Positions 11,176 to 25,300 of a DNA stretch of 64,000 bases are shown here, piece by piece; the first letter of the stretch is position 1; each line of letters starts with the position of its first letter. A program made the position numbers and the translations under genes. The notes below the pieces were generated by a model. That model was not told the origin of the DNA and made no database searches. It saw nothing but the letters and a program-made list of their open reading frames with translations. Source of the stretch: Combretum micranthum (taxonomy: Eukaryota > Streptophyta > Magnoliopsida > Myrtales > Combretaceae); contig JAMXBD010000962.1 in assembly GCA_024138025.1 (NCBI GenBank), positions 482,653-546,652 of the forward strand, read 5' to 3'.

Positions 11176-13718
11176 TAGTGCTTTCTTTATAAAATAACAA
11201 ATATCTCTCAATCTTTGTTAAATATTCTTTTTGTTTTATTTTTTTAGGCCAAAAGTTTCTTTCAAACTAAAATTGCAAATTTGAATATTGGAGACAAAGA
11301 TTTATAAATGAAGTAATGTATTTTGTTTGTCCACAAGTAAGGAGCTCTAATCATTGTTGCCACATCTTAAGTGCATGTTATCATGTACCAATCTAGTCAC
11401 ATATATCATATAAGTGGTATATGTAAGACAGCCATTATTCAAATAGGTTTTTCTAGCATATTTACTTAAGATATCGTTAATTAAAATTTATGAAAAAATA
11501 AATTGTTTTCCACTATTTTCAAATTTTATATGACATATAAATTTACTCTCTTTTTTTCACCCAAACTTTTACATATCCCAAGAACCGCATATTTCTTATC
11601 TACAATGGTAAGTTTTTGTATGATTAATGTTATACCTCAAGTACACAGGATGTACCAGTTTCACCACATGCTCTAGTAAACTTAATAGGCTTTCATCCAT
11701 ATTTTACTTATGAAATCCTTTCTTTTTTTCTTTTCTTTTGGAAAATCAGACATAGTGTTATGTGCCTTACCACATTTAGGTTAATGTAGAAACTTGTAAA
11801 ACTACCTATATAGTAGTAAATTTTCACAAAAACAATTATATATATATGGTAAACTACTGGTCTCTCATGTAAACATGACTCACCCTAGAAAAACATCATC
11901 CTTAAGGATAATAAATAATTAAATAGTTAAGTATCAGCTATAGTCATCCGATTTAAAATATAGTTCAAAAGAAGTTTTCTTAAGAAACTTTTAATAAGAG
12001 TCTATGTTTTGCCACACATGTAACTAGGTAGCAAGTTTCACTTTACATCCTCATCCACAAATCCCAAGAAGTCATAATGACAGTCTACATGCAAATCATC
12101 AATAATATCTAAAATGATTAAAAAGTGAGAGGCGAAACTCAATACATAGTAGACAAGTGCACTTACTCATGGCACATGCTCCTAATCTAATAAAAGAACC
12201 ACAGGTTTAATATAAGGGATAATTATAAATTCATCCCTTAAACTCTTAAGGTAGTGTTAATTCACCCATCGAACTCTCAAAGTGATGTTTTTTACACTTT
12301 TAAACTTTCAAAAATTAGCATCATAAGGATAGTTAACTGATTTTGGAGGGGAAAAAGGAGTAAATTTACACATAGATGAAAGTTTAGGAGATGAATTCGA
12401 ACATAGATGAAAAATTTAGGTGGAGAATCCACGCTCTTTTTCCATTTTTTTTAATGAAAAATGTGACATGTCCTTAACCATGCACAAAGATGAAAGTTTA
12501 AAAGGTCAAAAACCACGCTTTAAAAGGTTTTTTTTTTTTCCCTTGGGTAGGGGGGTGATGGTTCAATCTGTACTGCCATTAAAATTTATGGAGTGTTTTT
12601 ACAATTTCCTCTTAATATAATTAATACAGTTTAGGCAACCAAGTATTCCTAGCATCTTAGAAATCCCAGCACGCACAGGAGTACACATGACTCCTACTAT
12701 ACAATAACAAGAACTGGAAGGGGTCTCAAATAAAATATCAAGAGGACTGACAAGTCTCCAAAACTTATCAAACAAAAAAAAATAGAAAAGAAAAGAAAAG
12801 AAATGGTCTCGTCTAATTCACTTCCTACTTCTAGCCATGGATGAGCAAAGTCCATTGCTATACTTTACGTAGAACCCTATAATCCTACATAACTCATCAC
12901 AACTTCATTCCTACTCCCAAATGATTGTCCGGTCTTGGAGCTGCCTTAATGTTTAATCTATAGTATCATCGTGAAGTTACAATTAGATTCGTAAACTAAT
13001 CTAATGGTGCCACTTTTAGGAGCAAGCAACCAAATAACAACCATGAAACAATTAAGTCAAGTTTAAGCATTATTCAGGTTATTAATTATATCATAGCAAG
13101 CAATGCACATTTACTAAATACCTAAAACCATTTCCAAATCATTTTTCTCCTTTTTTGAAGTTCAATTGTTAACAAAAGACTTGTTTTAGAACAATGTCTC
13201 AAGTAGCCTTAATTAAGTGTTTCTTCTTCCAATGTTTAAATTACTCGGGTTAGGGTCCATACGTTTATGGGTCTTACTTTAGGACCTAACTCCTTTATGT
13301 CCATTAAGCTTAGTTTATGATTAAATGATATTTCTTTGATTTATATGTCACCAATTTTATATAGTCAAGTTGTCTAGATAATTATATAGGTTGGGATTGG
13401 TTCCATGGCTTAAGCTAACCTATCTTTAGTGGACTATGTTTCATGGGTTTTAGTCATCAGCCTTCTAAGAATAGATCTCATAATCCACTAATCATTTGTA
13501 GTCTTTAGTGCGTTAAACCAATAATTAGACCAACAGGTGTGAAGGACTCTTATCTAAATGAGAAACTTTAAGCTCTATGTGATGTTTGGTCTATAAATTT
13601 GAAGTTTTTTAGATGTTGTGTTTGACATGGGCTGAACATGGGTTGTGTTCCCAATGTGGGCTTAAACACAACCATGTTTAGAGGTCGTGTTGATGCGGGC
13701 AAGGGAAATAGAACTGGG
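11176..13718. other. Intergenic, part of the DNA splitting duplication arm 2
   Basis: No gene is seen. AT-rich DNA with no resolvable element ends. From 13600 it has GTGTT/AACAC-rich wording like that around 36990-40010, suggesting an old LTR. Confidence 0.5.
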
Positions 13719-15141
13719 TGTTGGGACTTTTAGAGATTGACATCTATTAAAATCGAACAGCGAAATAAAACATTTCCAAATATCCCACAAAGATCCAAGC
13801 ATTTCAACAAAATTGCCACAAGGATTAGGAAACCAACATTTTCCATTGTCAAAGAGACACAGATAAGGTTCCTCTTAAAAAAAACTACATGTGATTTGTA
13901 AGATGTCGAATGTAGGTGTTGTTGCGAGCACTTTCTATCGGTATCTACATGAGCAAACCCTTTTTATATAAGAACATCGGTGCACTAACACCTAGAATTT
14001 CCTACTATTGTTCACTTGTTTTTTCTCTCAACGTAGAAAATCATATCTTCTATTTGAAATGTGTTTAGGGGTTTTCTTACTCTCAAAAATTTTGTATCTC
14101 AAAAAAGAGCAATATATATATGATGAAACGTGATCTTCTTTATTACGTCCTTTCCTATTTTAAATAGGTAACTGAGATTTATTATTATTTATTACTTTTT
14201 ATTTTAAAATCGATTTTTAAAATAAATCTTTAATTCAAAATAAAACCCTGCTTTCCTATTTCTAGATTGGATAATTTGATTAATGCAGTGTATGTAATAA
14301 ATTTGGTCACTTTCCAAATTTATTTGTGTGTTTACATTAGTTCACTCTTTTTGTGCAACCCTGTAGGTGCATTTAATGTTGGTAGCAGACTTAAATCTTA
14401 TTCCAGGCTTACAAGTCATAAGTGACCTCTAGCAAGATATTATGACTAGCCAAATTAAATGAAAGTCATCAATCCGACATAATTTAGTCTATATCTTATA
14501 TCATAATCGTTTTATCACATGATATTCAAACTTAATATAAGGCATAGATAATGTCACCCTTATATTGGTCAACCTTATCTTTTCTCAATCTTCAAGTAGA
14601 TTGCTAAAACAAATGAGATTGATCACATTATCAATTCATTTAAGCATGATCATGCATTTTTCAGTCTCATCTCGCTCTACATAATTAACACTATTTTCAA
14701 TCACAGCTTTCATAATTATTTGATTAGAGATAATGTTTGATTGTGCAAAATCATAATATTTCTCATGTTGAAATCGATGGTGATTTTAGGTCTAAAGATA
14801 CAATGATATAGTTATTATGAAAATCAGTTATGACATTAATCCATATTGTGATCTCATAGCAGATCGGCCTCGTATTTAGTTCTTTAACATGTACCTATGA
14901 TATTGATTTGTATCTCCATATAAATAAACGTCTCATGATTATCTATCAAAATTCATACTAGATTTAATTTATTATTGTTCCCACGATAATGAGCACCTAG
15001 GGACATTTAGAATAATTCAAATGATCATTCAAGGACATTATTATAAAGTAAGCATGCAAACAATATAATAAATGCTTCTTTTATTAATGAAATTTAATAA
15101 TGACAATATTCAATGATTGGCTTAAGACACAATCAGTAACA
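13719..15141. mobile_element. Probable solo LTR, 1423 bp
   Basis: It starts TGTTGGGAC and ends CAGTAACA (TG...CA with TGTT/AACA inverted ends). A near-perfect 5-bp target duplication flanks it: CTGGG at 13714-13718 and CTAGG at 15142-15146. The interior is non-coding. The DNA on both sides shares the same AACAC/GTGTT-rich character, as if one older repeat had been split. Confidence 0.65.
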
Positions 15142-18100
15142 CTAGGCATAGGCACGAACACAACAGTGATCACGGGTCATGTTCATGCAAGATGAAAATC
15201 ACCAAACGTATATGAGCTTGGACACATGTGTTGTTGGGGGGTGTTGGTGGTTATGTCGAACTAAGAATTTTTCCAAGCCACAATGATTGTCAACATGGTA
15301 GTGTTGTTGTCATGTTTACCCATATTTTGTGCTTTCCTTTTTCAGTTGAAGTTGAAAATGAACAGGGTTTTCAGGCAAAAATGTTTTTAGAAGTTTCTAA
15401 AAGGCTAAAGGTCAAGGTTAAACTGATTTTAAAAAATCCACTTGAAAGCAATATCTTCGCATAATAAAAGTAAAATTGAATGTAAAAAACAACCCAATGA
15501 AGTTTAATCATCATGTATGCCCTTTTTTACTCACATAAACCTTTAATTTATTCCTTAACTCTACTAAACTGCATATTTAGACTTAATTAACTCAATTTCT
15601 AATTTACCAATTTATATTATTGATTACCAAAAAAAAATCCACATATCAAGCTATAGTATCCACACTATTTTCTCCTTATTAGGAATCATAATTAATTCAT
15701 CAAATTTACATTCTAATTCTTCTAAAACAGGTCATGCATAAATTACTTGAACAAAACATCTCACGTCTACAAATTCCAACTCAATCAGCTAGAATTTCCA
15801 CCTTAACATATCCAGTTGCACATTTATTAACTCTACAATTAATGCTCTTACAAGTCATTACTTTAACACTTTAAATTCCATATTAAATCACAAATTTCAA
15901 AATTTGATACAGAATTTTCACTTCTGATAACTTCACACCACATACTCACACCATAATACACAATTCGCTCATTCATACATCACTCCTCAATGTCATATTC
16001 ATTATCCACACAAAATTTCTAGTAGTACTCTCGTGTTAAAACCAAGTTAACACACCACTTTACATGTAAGATAGCAGACTCACTTCAATAGACACAAAAT
16101 CTCTACATTATAAGATGATTTAATGTCTTACCTCACTTTAAAGTGCAACACCTTAACTTGTTACAACTACTATACAAAATAATACCTCAAAATCACACAA
16201 ACACCTAAATTTCAACTACTCAAACATATATTATACACTCATGTTAATTTTCATGCTTTAAATACTATAAATCTCATAATATGACACTCCAAGATTACAA
16301 CCTTACCTTATTATGAGATTTGGAGCTTTTGAGTAGCTTCTCAATCTTATAAAATATCCTCATTTCCATTAATTCCTAGTAGAGAACATGATTTAGGCTC
16401 TGTTTGGGTACGCTAATTTAGTATCATTCTAATATCATTTTCAAACTGAATTGATACTAATATGATATCAATACAAAATTGATAATTTTACTCATAAATT
16501 GACCAAATCGAAGTGGTATTGAACCGATATATATGTGATACCAATAAATTATAAATTTAATCTGATACCAATAAAAATCTGGCAATCCAAACAAGTACTT
16601 AATAGCTAGTTGGTACTAATATTGAGTTAATTCCACAATTTAACATTAAAAAGTCATTAGGGTTTAGGGGTTTTGTGAGACACTTACCTTAGGAAGAAAT
16701 GAGGGAGGAAAGGAAATAAAAGGGAGAGAAAATGGCGGTGGCTACTAAGGTTTTTGGAAGGTATTGTTATGCCTTTTTTATCACAATGTGTCACATGGCA
16801 CAATCTTGGGTGTTCAGTCTTTACAGATGTAAAACTTTTGACTAGTTTTTAGTGTTTTTAATTAATCATATAGACTAAATATGATTAAAATAGTTCAACT
16901 AAGCCTAAATTGTTAACTTTAACAAAGTTTTGAATTTTTAGTCATCTACTGTTCCTCGGTTAGAGGCAAATTTGAAGTTTCATGAAAAACAGGACCCCAA
17001 AATACATTTTTGACTCTCTTTTTTACTTCCACTTTATGAAATTGATAATTAATGATTGATGTTCTAGATCATCGCAATTAATTTGACTCCAATAAGAAGC
17101 ATAACTTAGACAAAAGTAAGAAAAAACTCCTAGTGGTACAACAAAATCCCATCTATGACATCGATAACGAATACGAATTTTACAATTGCACGGATGATAA
17201 GGCTGAAAATTACTTGTGTCCATTACCCGGATACAACTATCATCCACTCGAAGCAGTAGAGGAGAAGTAATAGTGAGAGAGCAAGCTCAGTAGCAGCCTA
17301 TGCAATCTCCAACTTAAAGTAAGCCATTATAGCCCCATAAATCCTAACTTCTTACTTAATGTTTTCAAAAATTTACAATCAAGATATGAATACGAGAGGG
17401 AACTACAAATATTGCACCGAGAGCTATTTTTGGAAATATGGACAGTAGTTATAAATCTTTCAATAAACATGCGCGGTCCAAACACCCTCATCGAGTTTGG
17501 AATTGACACAATTTTCTAAGTCATTGTCCTCAAACTCAGCTTAGTTAAAAGTTCCTTTATATAAAATGATTTCCAGAATGCACTTGTCTTACAAAATTGG
17601 ATAGCATAGCAAATTTAAAGAATCTCAACAAAATTTTTTAAATCCTGTAATGCGAGTCTTTCTTTGGTAGAACCATGCGAAGAACCAATATTTAACTTTA
17701 CCATCAACACAAACGAGAACTTTTCAGTAAGTTCCAAAATTTGGATACACATGTCTTTGTATTGTCGATATTTGGATGAATAGATGGAGCCAACTTACAC
17801 AGGAATCACATGTTATTGGATTGTGATACCTCATACGTGTACAGTCAGAAACTTTTGACTTAAGTGGTTTAATAAATAGCTTAGGAGTATCTCTTAACTA
17901 TTAACTATTTTTAACTTGTATGAAGATTTTATTTATGGTATCCGAGCCAATCTTTAATTCATATTAGATAATGAATACCATGTTAATACTATTTAGAAAC
18001 TTTTGGATCATATAGCTAAATAAAAACCCGTTATAACCATTTTAGGAACCGATCAATGGTGGGTCTTTAATAAAAGACTAATTACTTTGTGTAAATTTAA

Positions 18101-19849
18101 GAGCAATATACGCCAGAAAACATTCCCAAATAGTTAGCTTTCTTTTGAATGAATACAAACTAACAAAGATGAATCTCTTAATCACTTTAATAATATTGAG
18201 GCAAAGGCCGCGTCTGTACCTGAAAAAAATTGAAAGACCCAACTCACATAATAATTATTTTCTAGATTTTCTGTTACTTGATGACCAAATCTGCTAGCCC
18301 TGGCATCAAAAATGGCAATCGAACAAGCATCACATTTAGCTCGGAAGATGAATATTTCGACGAATTTGATTGAATACTAAGTGGAAGCACGACTAAATCA
18401 GCTCTTGGCCACACAAAGGGTCCAAATAATTAAGGTAATTTCAAGCTATTCCAACAACTTTGGTTTTTCTTTTATGTTATTTTTTCCTTTCTTTTCCTTA
18501 ATATTTTATGTAAGGATAGTGGCATTATCTTTATTGTTTACTACGCTGCATTTCTTCAAGGCATCTGCTTTCTAAATCATTCATAAGACTTTTCTCCTAA
18601 TGGACCTCGTCAATTTATCCGGTTCTTCACATGATATATATCTTATTTAGTTTTATACAATAACTTACTTTTATATAATAATAATAATATTTTGAAGAAA
18701 CTCATTTTTAGGATCTTTGAGAAAAAACCTTAAGAACCCATAACATCCATAAATCACTACCTTATCCGAACTCACTTCTTTTTTTTTTTTTTTTTTTGCT
18801 CTTTTTTCACATGCATTACTAAATTTTACAAATACTTTACACTGTCAATTTTAAAATCATAATTAGATTGAAGCAATCATCAATCATATATTTAAACGTA
18901 TATAACATTCAAGAAAATCTTAATCAATGCAGAATTTCAACCAAATGATTAGAGAAAAAGCAAAAACTAAAGGTCAAAAAAATTTAAGAAACATGAAACA
19001 ATTATTACTCCACATGTATAAGTAGGCCTTGTATGTAGAAACACTAGTGATGATTGCTGGGCCAGTGTACTCAAGATTTTGCTTCCCACTCCTTTTTTTG
19101 AAGACCCGAGGACTCCCAGGTCCACCAAGTCCGGTCGGATGGGGCTGACACGTTAAAAAAAAAAAAAAAAAAATTGGAGAAAAGAATCTGGGCTCATACG
19201 TGAATCCATTTGTTTTTAAGTCAAAAACGAAAAGTAAAGATATGACAGTATTAGCAGTGCCTCAATGTTTCTGATAATTTAATCGATAAAATAAATATGA
19301 TAATTAAAATATTAATTATTTTAATGATTTAATCGAATGAATCATTAGATAATGATAAAATCGATTCCATCAAAATTAATGACGAAGCTATAAAATTTCT
19401 CATAAAATCAGTTGCAATGATGGATATATTGAAGCTAAAAAAAATCTAATATTACTTTTATTTGAAATTTTAAGAAAAAATTATGTTCTATTTATATTTT
19501 CGGAGGCAAAATTAATTTAAGATGAGACATGGTTAACGTTGAAGGTTTGCTTTTGGATCCTTGTGAGCAAGGGTTGAATTCCCACTAAACAATCTTTATT
19601 TGTTTTTTTTTTTTTTAATTTTCCCGGAAACTTTTACGAGCTATTTTTCATTGTTCTTTGCTTCTTTCCCTTCGTTATTTTACTTTCTCCTTTTCCTTTT
19701 TGTTTAATTGTTTCTTTAACGCATATGATTCCAATGACATGCTTCTATTATATTTTTTTTTCTTCTCTTTTTCTTTTTAATTTATTGCATAATTATATTC
19801 TTCTTAAATTATAGTCAATTTGAACATATACAATAAAAATTAAATCCAT
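15142..19849. other. Non-coding, part of the DNA splitting duplication arm 2
   Basis: No intact gene is seen. It holds a MITE (16395-16600), a short coding-like stretch (about 17081-17270) and a second one with an internal stop (about 18311-18435). I could not match either to a family. Poly-A and poly-T runs lie at about 18778-18797 and 19155-19173. Confidence 0.5.
16395..16600. mobile_element. Small MITE related to 10045-10205
   Basis: It starts GGCTCTGTTTGGGT and ends CAATCCAAAC. The GATACTAATATGATA and GATACCAATAAAAATC words are shared with the MITE in duplication arm 2. Confidence 0.5.
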
Positions 19850-20371
19850 TCGGTCATTGATTAAGGATCAATTTATCAATAATTTAAAACAAAATTTCTT
19901 CAGTGACACTAATTAAAAGTAATAGATGATAGAATATTTCTCTGAGAACAACAACCAATTTCACATTTTCGTATTTTCCTAAGAAGATCAGCAGATTGCG
20001 ATAATGATTATTTCCTCCAAAAATACTTTTAATAGTAGAATTTTTATTTTTTATTTTTTAAAGAGCACAACAAAACATACAGCAAAATCGAACCATATTC
20101 GTAAAAAACAATAACGAAGTCAAGTAAATATGTTTTTTAGTTACTTTCCTTCCGTTGATTTTAGGAAATATTAGATATGGTAAAGAAATTTGAACCAAAT
20201 AAAACCAAAATCATAAACAAAATAAAAGATTAAATTATTTTTTTAATCAATTCACAATTTGGTTTGAAAGCTGTTTCACGTTTGCGATCCAGATTGGATG
20301 GTCAAACCAAATCAAATCATTCGCTGCAATTCACACCACCAAATTTCTTCCTGGAAAACTTGAGAAATATG

Positions 20372-21078
20372 TGGGGGTGTTCATGGACCGGTTAACCGGT
20401 CCGTGGCCTTATTTTTTGAACCTAACCGTAATTATCTGTTTTTAAATATCCTGATCCTTAACCGGTCCATTATAAACGGTTAACCGCCTTAACGGTTAAC
20501 CGTTTTATTCGGTTAATTTATTCGGTTTTCGGTTTTTAACCATTTAACGTAATGGTTTCAACAAATCAAATTGATAATTTAAAAAAACCTTTTTTTAGCC
20601 TTTATCATAAAGTTTTTCTTTAAACTATTATATATATTACTAGAGCTAAAAAACAAAAAATGAAATTAAGGAAAAAGGGAAAAATGAACCTTTGAATGTA
20701 TCATTATCAATAAAATCAAACTAAATCAATTACCAAATTAACTCCATTAATCATAAGATAATAGTATTTTAATCGAAATTCAAGGAATATTAACATAGGT
20801 AAATTATATGTATATGAAAATCATATGTATATATATATATATAAAATAATTATTTATATATGTAAATTATATATATAATATATTTATAAATACTGAAACG
20901 GTTAACCGTTAACCATCGGTTTTTTGTGGTTACAAACCGAAACCGAAACCGAAAACCAAAAAAAATAAAAACCATAATCCTAAACCGAAACCAATGGACC
21001 GGTTAACCATATTTTTCGGATTGGTTTTACGGTTTCGGTTCGGTTTCTCGGTTTCATCGGTTTTTTTATACACCCCTA
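20372..21078. mobile_element. Non-autonomous hAT element, 707 bp
   Basis: A perfect 8-bp target duplication GAAATATG flanks it (20364-20371 and 21079-21086). The ends are TGGGGGTGTTCATGG at the left and TAGGGGTGTATAAAA when the right end is reversed. The subterminal 150-200 bp on each side is packed with CGGTTAACCG-type palindromes and AACCGAAACC/GGTTTCGGTT words, and the middle is AT-rich. There is no coding sequence. This is the familiar plant TAGGGGTG hAT/MITE design. Confidence 0.88.
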
Positions 21079-21086
21079 GAAATATG

Positions 21087-22356
21087 GTAGCACCAGTTGC
21101 AGTTAGGTAGAAAGGCAGGAATTTTCCGGCGAATGAAATTATGTCTTCTCAATTTGCATTCAGAAGTCTAATCGATTTAACATCTTATTTTTATCAGTTT
21201 TAAATAGATATTTGCCAATAAACAGATACACATGAAAAATAACATTTTTTTTATAAACAAATCAAACAAATCAAATACAAATAAGGAACCGATAAGATAT
21301 AAATAAAATACAAAATAAATACAAATAAAAATTAGATAATCCAAACTGAGGCAGCCAGATCCCTGTCCAACTTAAAAGTGTTAATGTAGAATATAGCATA
21401 AGAAGACACAATAAACAAGTGACTTTAACGAGACATGCAACGAGGTGATGTAACCCAAGACTTTAATGATCCAATGACCAAGTGTTAGTGTGGAATATAC
21501 CATAAGAAGACAATAAACAAGTGACTTGAACGAGACATTCCATGATGTGAAGTAATCCAAGACTTTTATGATCCAATACTCGAATCATAGTTGTGCAAAA
21601 ACGTAGTGGTCACATTTTTTGTTGAATTGGTTCAATTATAAAAGATTGCAATTAATTAACTGGTTATGTCCTTGATTCATCTGCATGTACACTTTGAGTT
21701 CAAAAAGCTTTATTGGCTCCTTATATGTAAAAGAAAGTGGAGCAACTATTGTAAAAACTCTTCCTTTAAAACTCAAAATCTTTTCCATAGCTTCTGCTTT
21801 AGGTTGTCAGGAATTTTGGTTTATCCTAAATGTTTTTAATAATTAATACATGGGATGCTTATGTAGAAAGACTATAAAAGGAAACGGAACATGTAGGCAG
21901 GATGACAACTGTGGATAGATTTCCTTGAAAGAAAAGCTTATCAACATTCTAATGAATGCATCCATATTGCTCCATCAAAAAATCATCCTTCAAAGTTCAC
22001 AGGATTTTGAAAGAAACCACTCTTATATATTGATTGTAATAGAATGCAAGAACAGATTTCCTTTTGCCTAATTAGGAGGACATGACTGCTATACATTACC
22101 ATGCAATATGTCCTTCATATCCGAACCCTCGTGAATGTTTTAATGTCTCACACAATTTAGGGTCAATCTGCCATAATGACCCAGTGCATCATTCCCCAGT
22201 CTAATACAGTACTTTCCATTATTAAGTATGTAATTATAGGCAGCTGCAGTAAATCCAGTTAGAGCCCTTGCAAGTTCAATCTATTTAATCAGTATCCAAT
22301 GAGTCTGTGTACACAAGTTACAACAAAAAAGAAAATGTAGACAGCCAAAGGAATTG
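21087..22356. other. Intergenic and 3' flank of AO
   Basis: No gene is seen. It holds a two-unit tandem repeat (21376-21580). The stretch next to 22357 is probably the AO 3' UTR. Confidence 0.6.
21376..21580. repeat. Two-copy direct tandem repeat, period about 104 bp
   Basis: Units start AAGTGTTAATGTAGAATATA (21376) and AAGTGTTAGTGTGGAATATA (21480), and stay similar through to GATCCAAT at the end of each. Non-coding. Confidence 0.85.
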
Positions 22357-25300
22357 CTAACAAATGGCCTGCCTGTGCATCTGCCGCGAACTCCATGTAC
22401 TATTCACGGATGGACAGGGAAAAATAATTGTTGGGAGCCTCTTGCTTTCCTCCACATGAGGAAAATCAGTTGTATAATGAAGACCACGGCTTTCATGCCT
22501 GGCAAGGGCACTGCTTACTACCAATTTTGCACAGCAAAAGAGGTTTCTCATTTCACAAGCCTCTAGCCCCACCATTGTTGGTTCCCATCCTTGCTGGAAC
22601 AAATACTTCTCCCATTTAACCTCCAATTCGCATATCTTTTGCTCTGCACTCTCTAACCTCGTTGTCGACCGAACTATTCCTACATACTCCCACATGATAG
22701 ATTGTAGTTCTTTCCTTACTTGCTTTGTCACTTTTAATATGTCATTCACAATGCTACTCCTGAGTGATGAAGGCACTACTGGACGTGCCCAATAATTGGA
22801 AGCATCGGCATTAAAGCTGGACTTATTCATGTGATCAATTGAAGGCTGGACTGCTCTTCGAGCAAAGACTAGCGCCTCAAGCAAGGAATTACTAGCAAGC
22901 CGGTTTGCTCCATGCAAACCAGTGCATGCAACCTCACCTGCAACATAGAGGCCCTTTACATTTGTCTCCCCCTGTAGTCCAGCGCGGACTCCTCCGCAAA
23001 TGTAATGAGCTGCAGGAACTACTGGAATTGGTTGACGGGTAATATCAAGACCATACTTCAGGCATTCAGCAGCTATGTTAGGGAAATGGGACAAGATTGC
23101 TTCCCTGGGCTTGTGACTTATATCAAGTAGCACATACTTTTCATTCCTTTTCTTGAGTTGATCATCTATGCTTCTTGCAACCACATCTCTAGGAGCAAGC
23201 TCTTCTCTTTCGTCATAGAGAGGCATGAATCTTTCCTTGCCTAAGTTGTATAAGAGGCCTCCGTCACCCCTGACAGCTTCAGTGATTAGAAAAGCATTTT
23301 CTCGAATTTTGGCTGGTTTGATGGGCAGGCCTTCATCAGCCAATGCAGTAGGATGGAACTGCACAAACCTGGTAACACCAAGCAAAACCAGAAGTTAGAA
23401 AGTTGGGTTTAGTGCCCCAACATTTTACAACACATGGGTCAAGGCACCCTATGCAAGAAAGAGGCATGAGCATGGAAAAGGATCCTCAAAGCTAGATCAA
23501 CAGTAACAGATCACACATGCTTTATCCAGTGAACATATGCTACCTAGAATAGATTAGTTTCATTTAAAGACCAACATATTTGGTGTTGCTATACTCAGAA
23601 AAGCTACAGTTTTGCCAATGAAGAAATAAAATATTTCCGATAGAAATCAACAGAAACCAGACGTATAAAGCATTTATTTGAAAAATACACATAAAGTGAA
23701 GAATGAGAAATTGACAGTAGTCACTTACTCCATATTCGAAATAACAGCTTGAGCACGACGAGCCATAGCTATACCATCCCCAGTAGCTACCTGTGAGAAA
23801 CATCAAGTCAATATAGATAGCTGAGTGGGTTCATTATATCAAATTACTAGATCTAGATATTTAAAAATGAACTGGCACATGCATGATTGACTACTCCTGA
23901 TTCTACTCACACCTGAAGGAAGGCAATGGATTATCTACCGAGTTTTTTACTGAATGAAACCGGAACAAACACACTGCAGATCAATTAAGCAACAGACATC
24001 ACTAAGGAGGTTAGCATAACAAAGCAACTCACTGTTTAGAATTAAATTTCATCCAAGAAACTTTAATCACATTTTTTGGCCACAAAGCAACAAAAATAAA
24101 AAATAAATAAATAGATAAAATTTATTCTAAACCAGTAGCACATGGAAAGAAAATTCATATATGCAAGATAAAGTATATTACTATATTTTCTCTGCGTATA
24201 AAAAGGGAAAAGCTGAAATTTCCAGATAACCATATAGGCGAAGATCATTTACCAAATATACTTGCCAGCCAGTATATTCTCAAAAAAGCAACAGAAGTAG
24301 TAATATACTGCAACAGGCATGTAATACCAAAAATAAATAATCCAGCTCCTAAACTCAACCTCTAGGTATTCACTAACATAGAATATCCATGTGGATAACA
24401 AAAAAAAGTGTCGACTCATAAATAGCTAATGAATGGCCTGGATAACTTATCCACAGACAGTGTCAGTACTAAGGGAATAATATAAAGCAGAACATAGTAT
24501 TGCATTAGCATATAATATGCCAAGCTGCAATACCAGAAACAAATGAAGAAGATGACACATGAGAGTACAAGGTAGATCAAATGTTGCAAAAAATGCTAAA
24601 TCGTATCACGATAGCACCTAGTATTCCTTTTTAGCTGGACATTGTGTTGAAAGATGCTGAACTCCATGGAATGAGAAAACTGAAATAAGAAAAACCATGA
24701 CAAGAAATTTACCGGTGGATTTGTAGTTGTCGGATAGATATGTCCAGCGCCACCAGATGCTAATAACGTCACCTTTGAGATAAAACGTGAAACCTAAAAG
24801 TCCAAAAAATATCCTATTAAACATATAGCTCAGATATCTACACAAAATTTGTTTATTTACCCCCAAAAAAAAATCCTATGCCCCAATGAACATTATTTCT
24901 AGTTGTAGCAAAGCTTCAAATCATTTTCCAACCTGTTGTGTTTCAGTGTTTAAAGTGTCAACCCATGGCAAACTGTGTCAGCACCATCCTGCAAGACAGC
25001 ACCACATGCAGCTGCTAGTAATTTACATTAAAAGAAATTGAATAAGATGACCAAAAAGTTTAAAAAGTTCACCTGAGATGAGCAGATCAATAGCAAAATG
25101 ATGTTCAAACATGTGAATATTAGGATCATTTATAACTGCTTCCAGCAAAGCACGCCCGATCTCCCTCCCGGTCATATCAGCAGCATGCACGATTCTGCGG
25201 TGAGAATGGCCCCCTTCTCTTGCTAGGTGCAGGTTCCCATCCTCCCCATGATCAAATGATGCTCCCATGGCCATCAGTTCACGATCCTATCAGGTCCTTC

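Larger units (their letters stand above)
8811..20280. repeat. Tandem segmental duplication, arm 2 (split by a later insertion)
   Basis: 8811-11175 matches arm 1 at 3969-6470, and about 19850-20280 matches segment X (6480-7440 plus 8714-8810). About 8.7 kb between 11175 and 19850 has no counterpart in arm 1, so it is a later insertion or several. The junction at 8810/8811 joins the end of segment X to the middle of GDSL exon 2, as expected for head-to-tail duplication. Confidence 0.8.

Noticed and set aside
11175..19850. A single large transposon filling the gap in duplication arm 2
   Set aside because: The two ends show no shared terminal repeats; ATACAA near both ends is too weak; more likely several events.
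22354..22619. Plus-strand frames over the AO last exon
   Set aside because: Antisense shadows of strongly conserved AO coding sequence.
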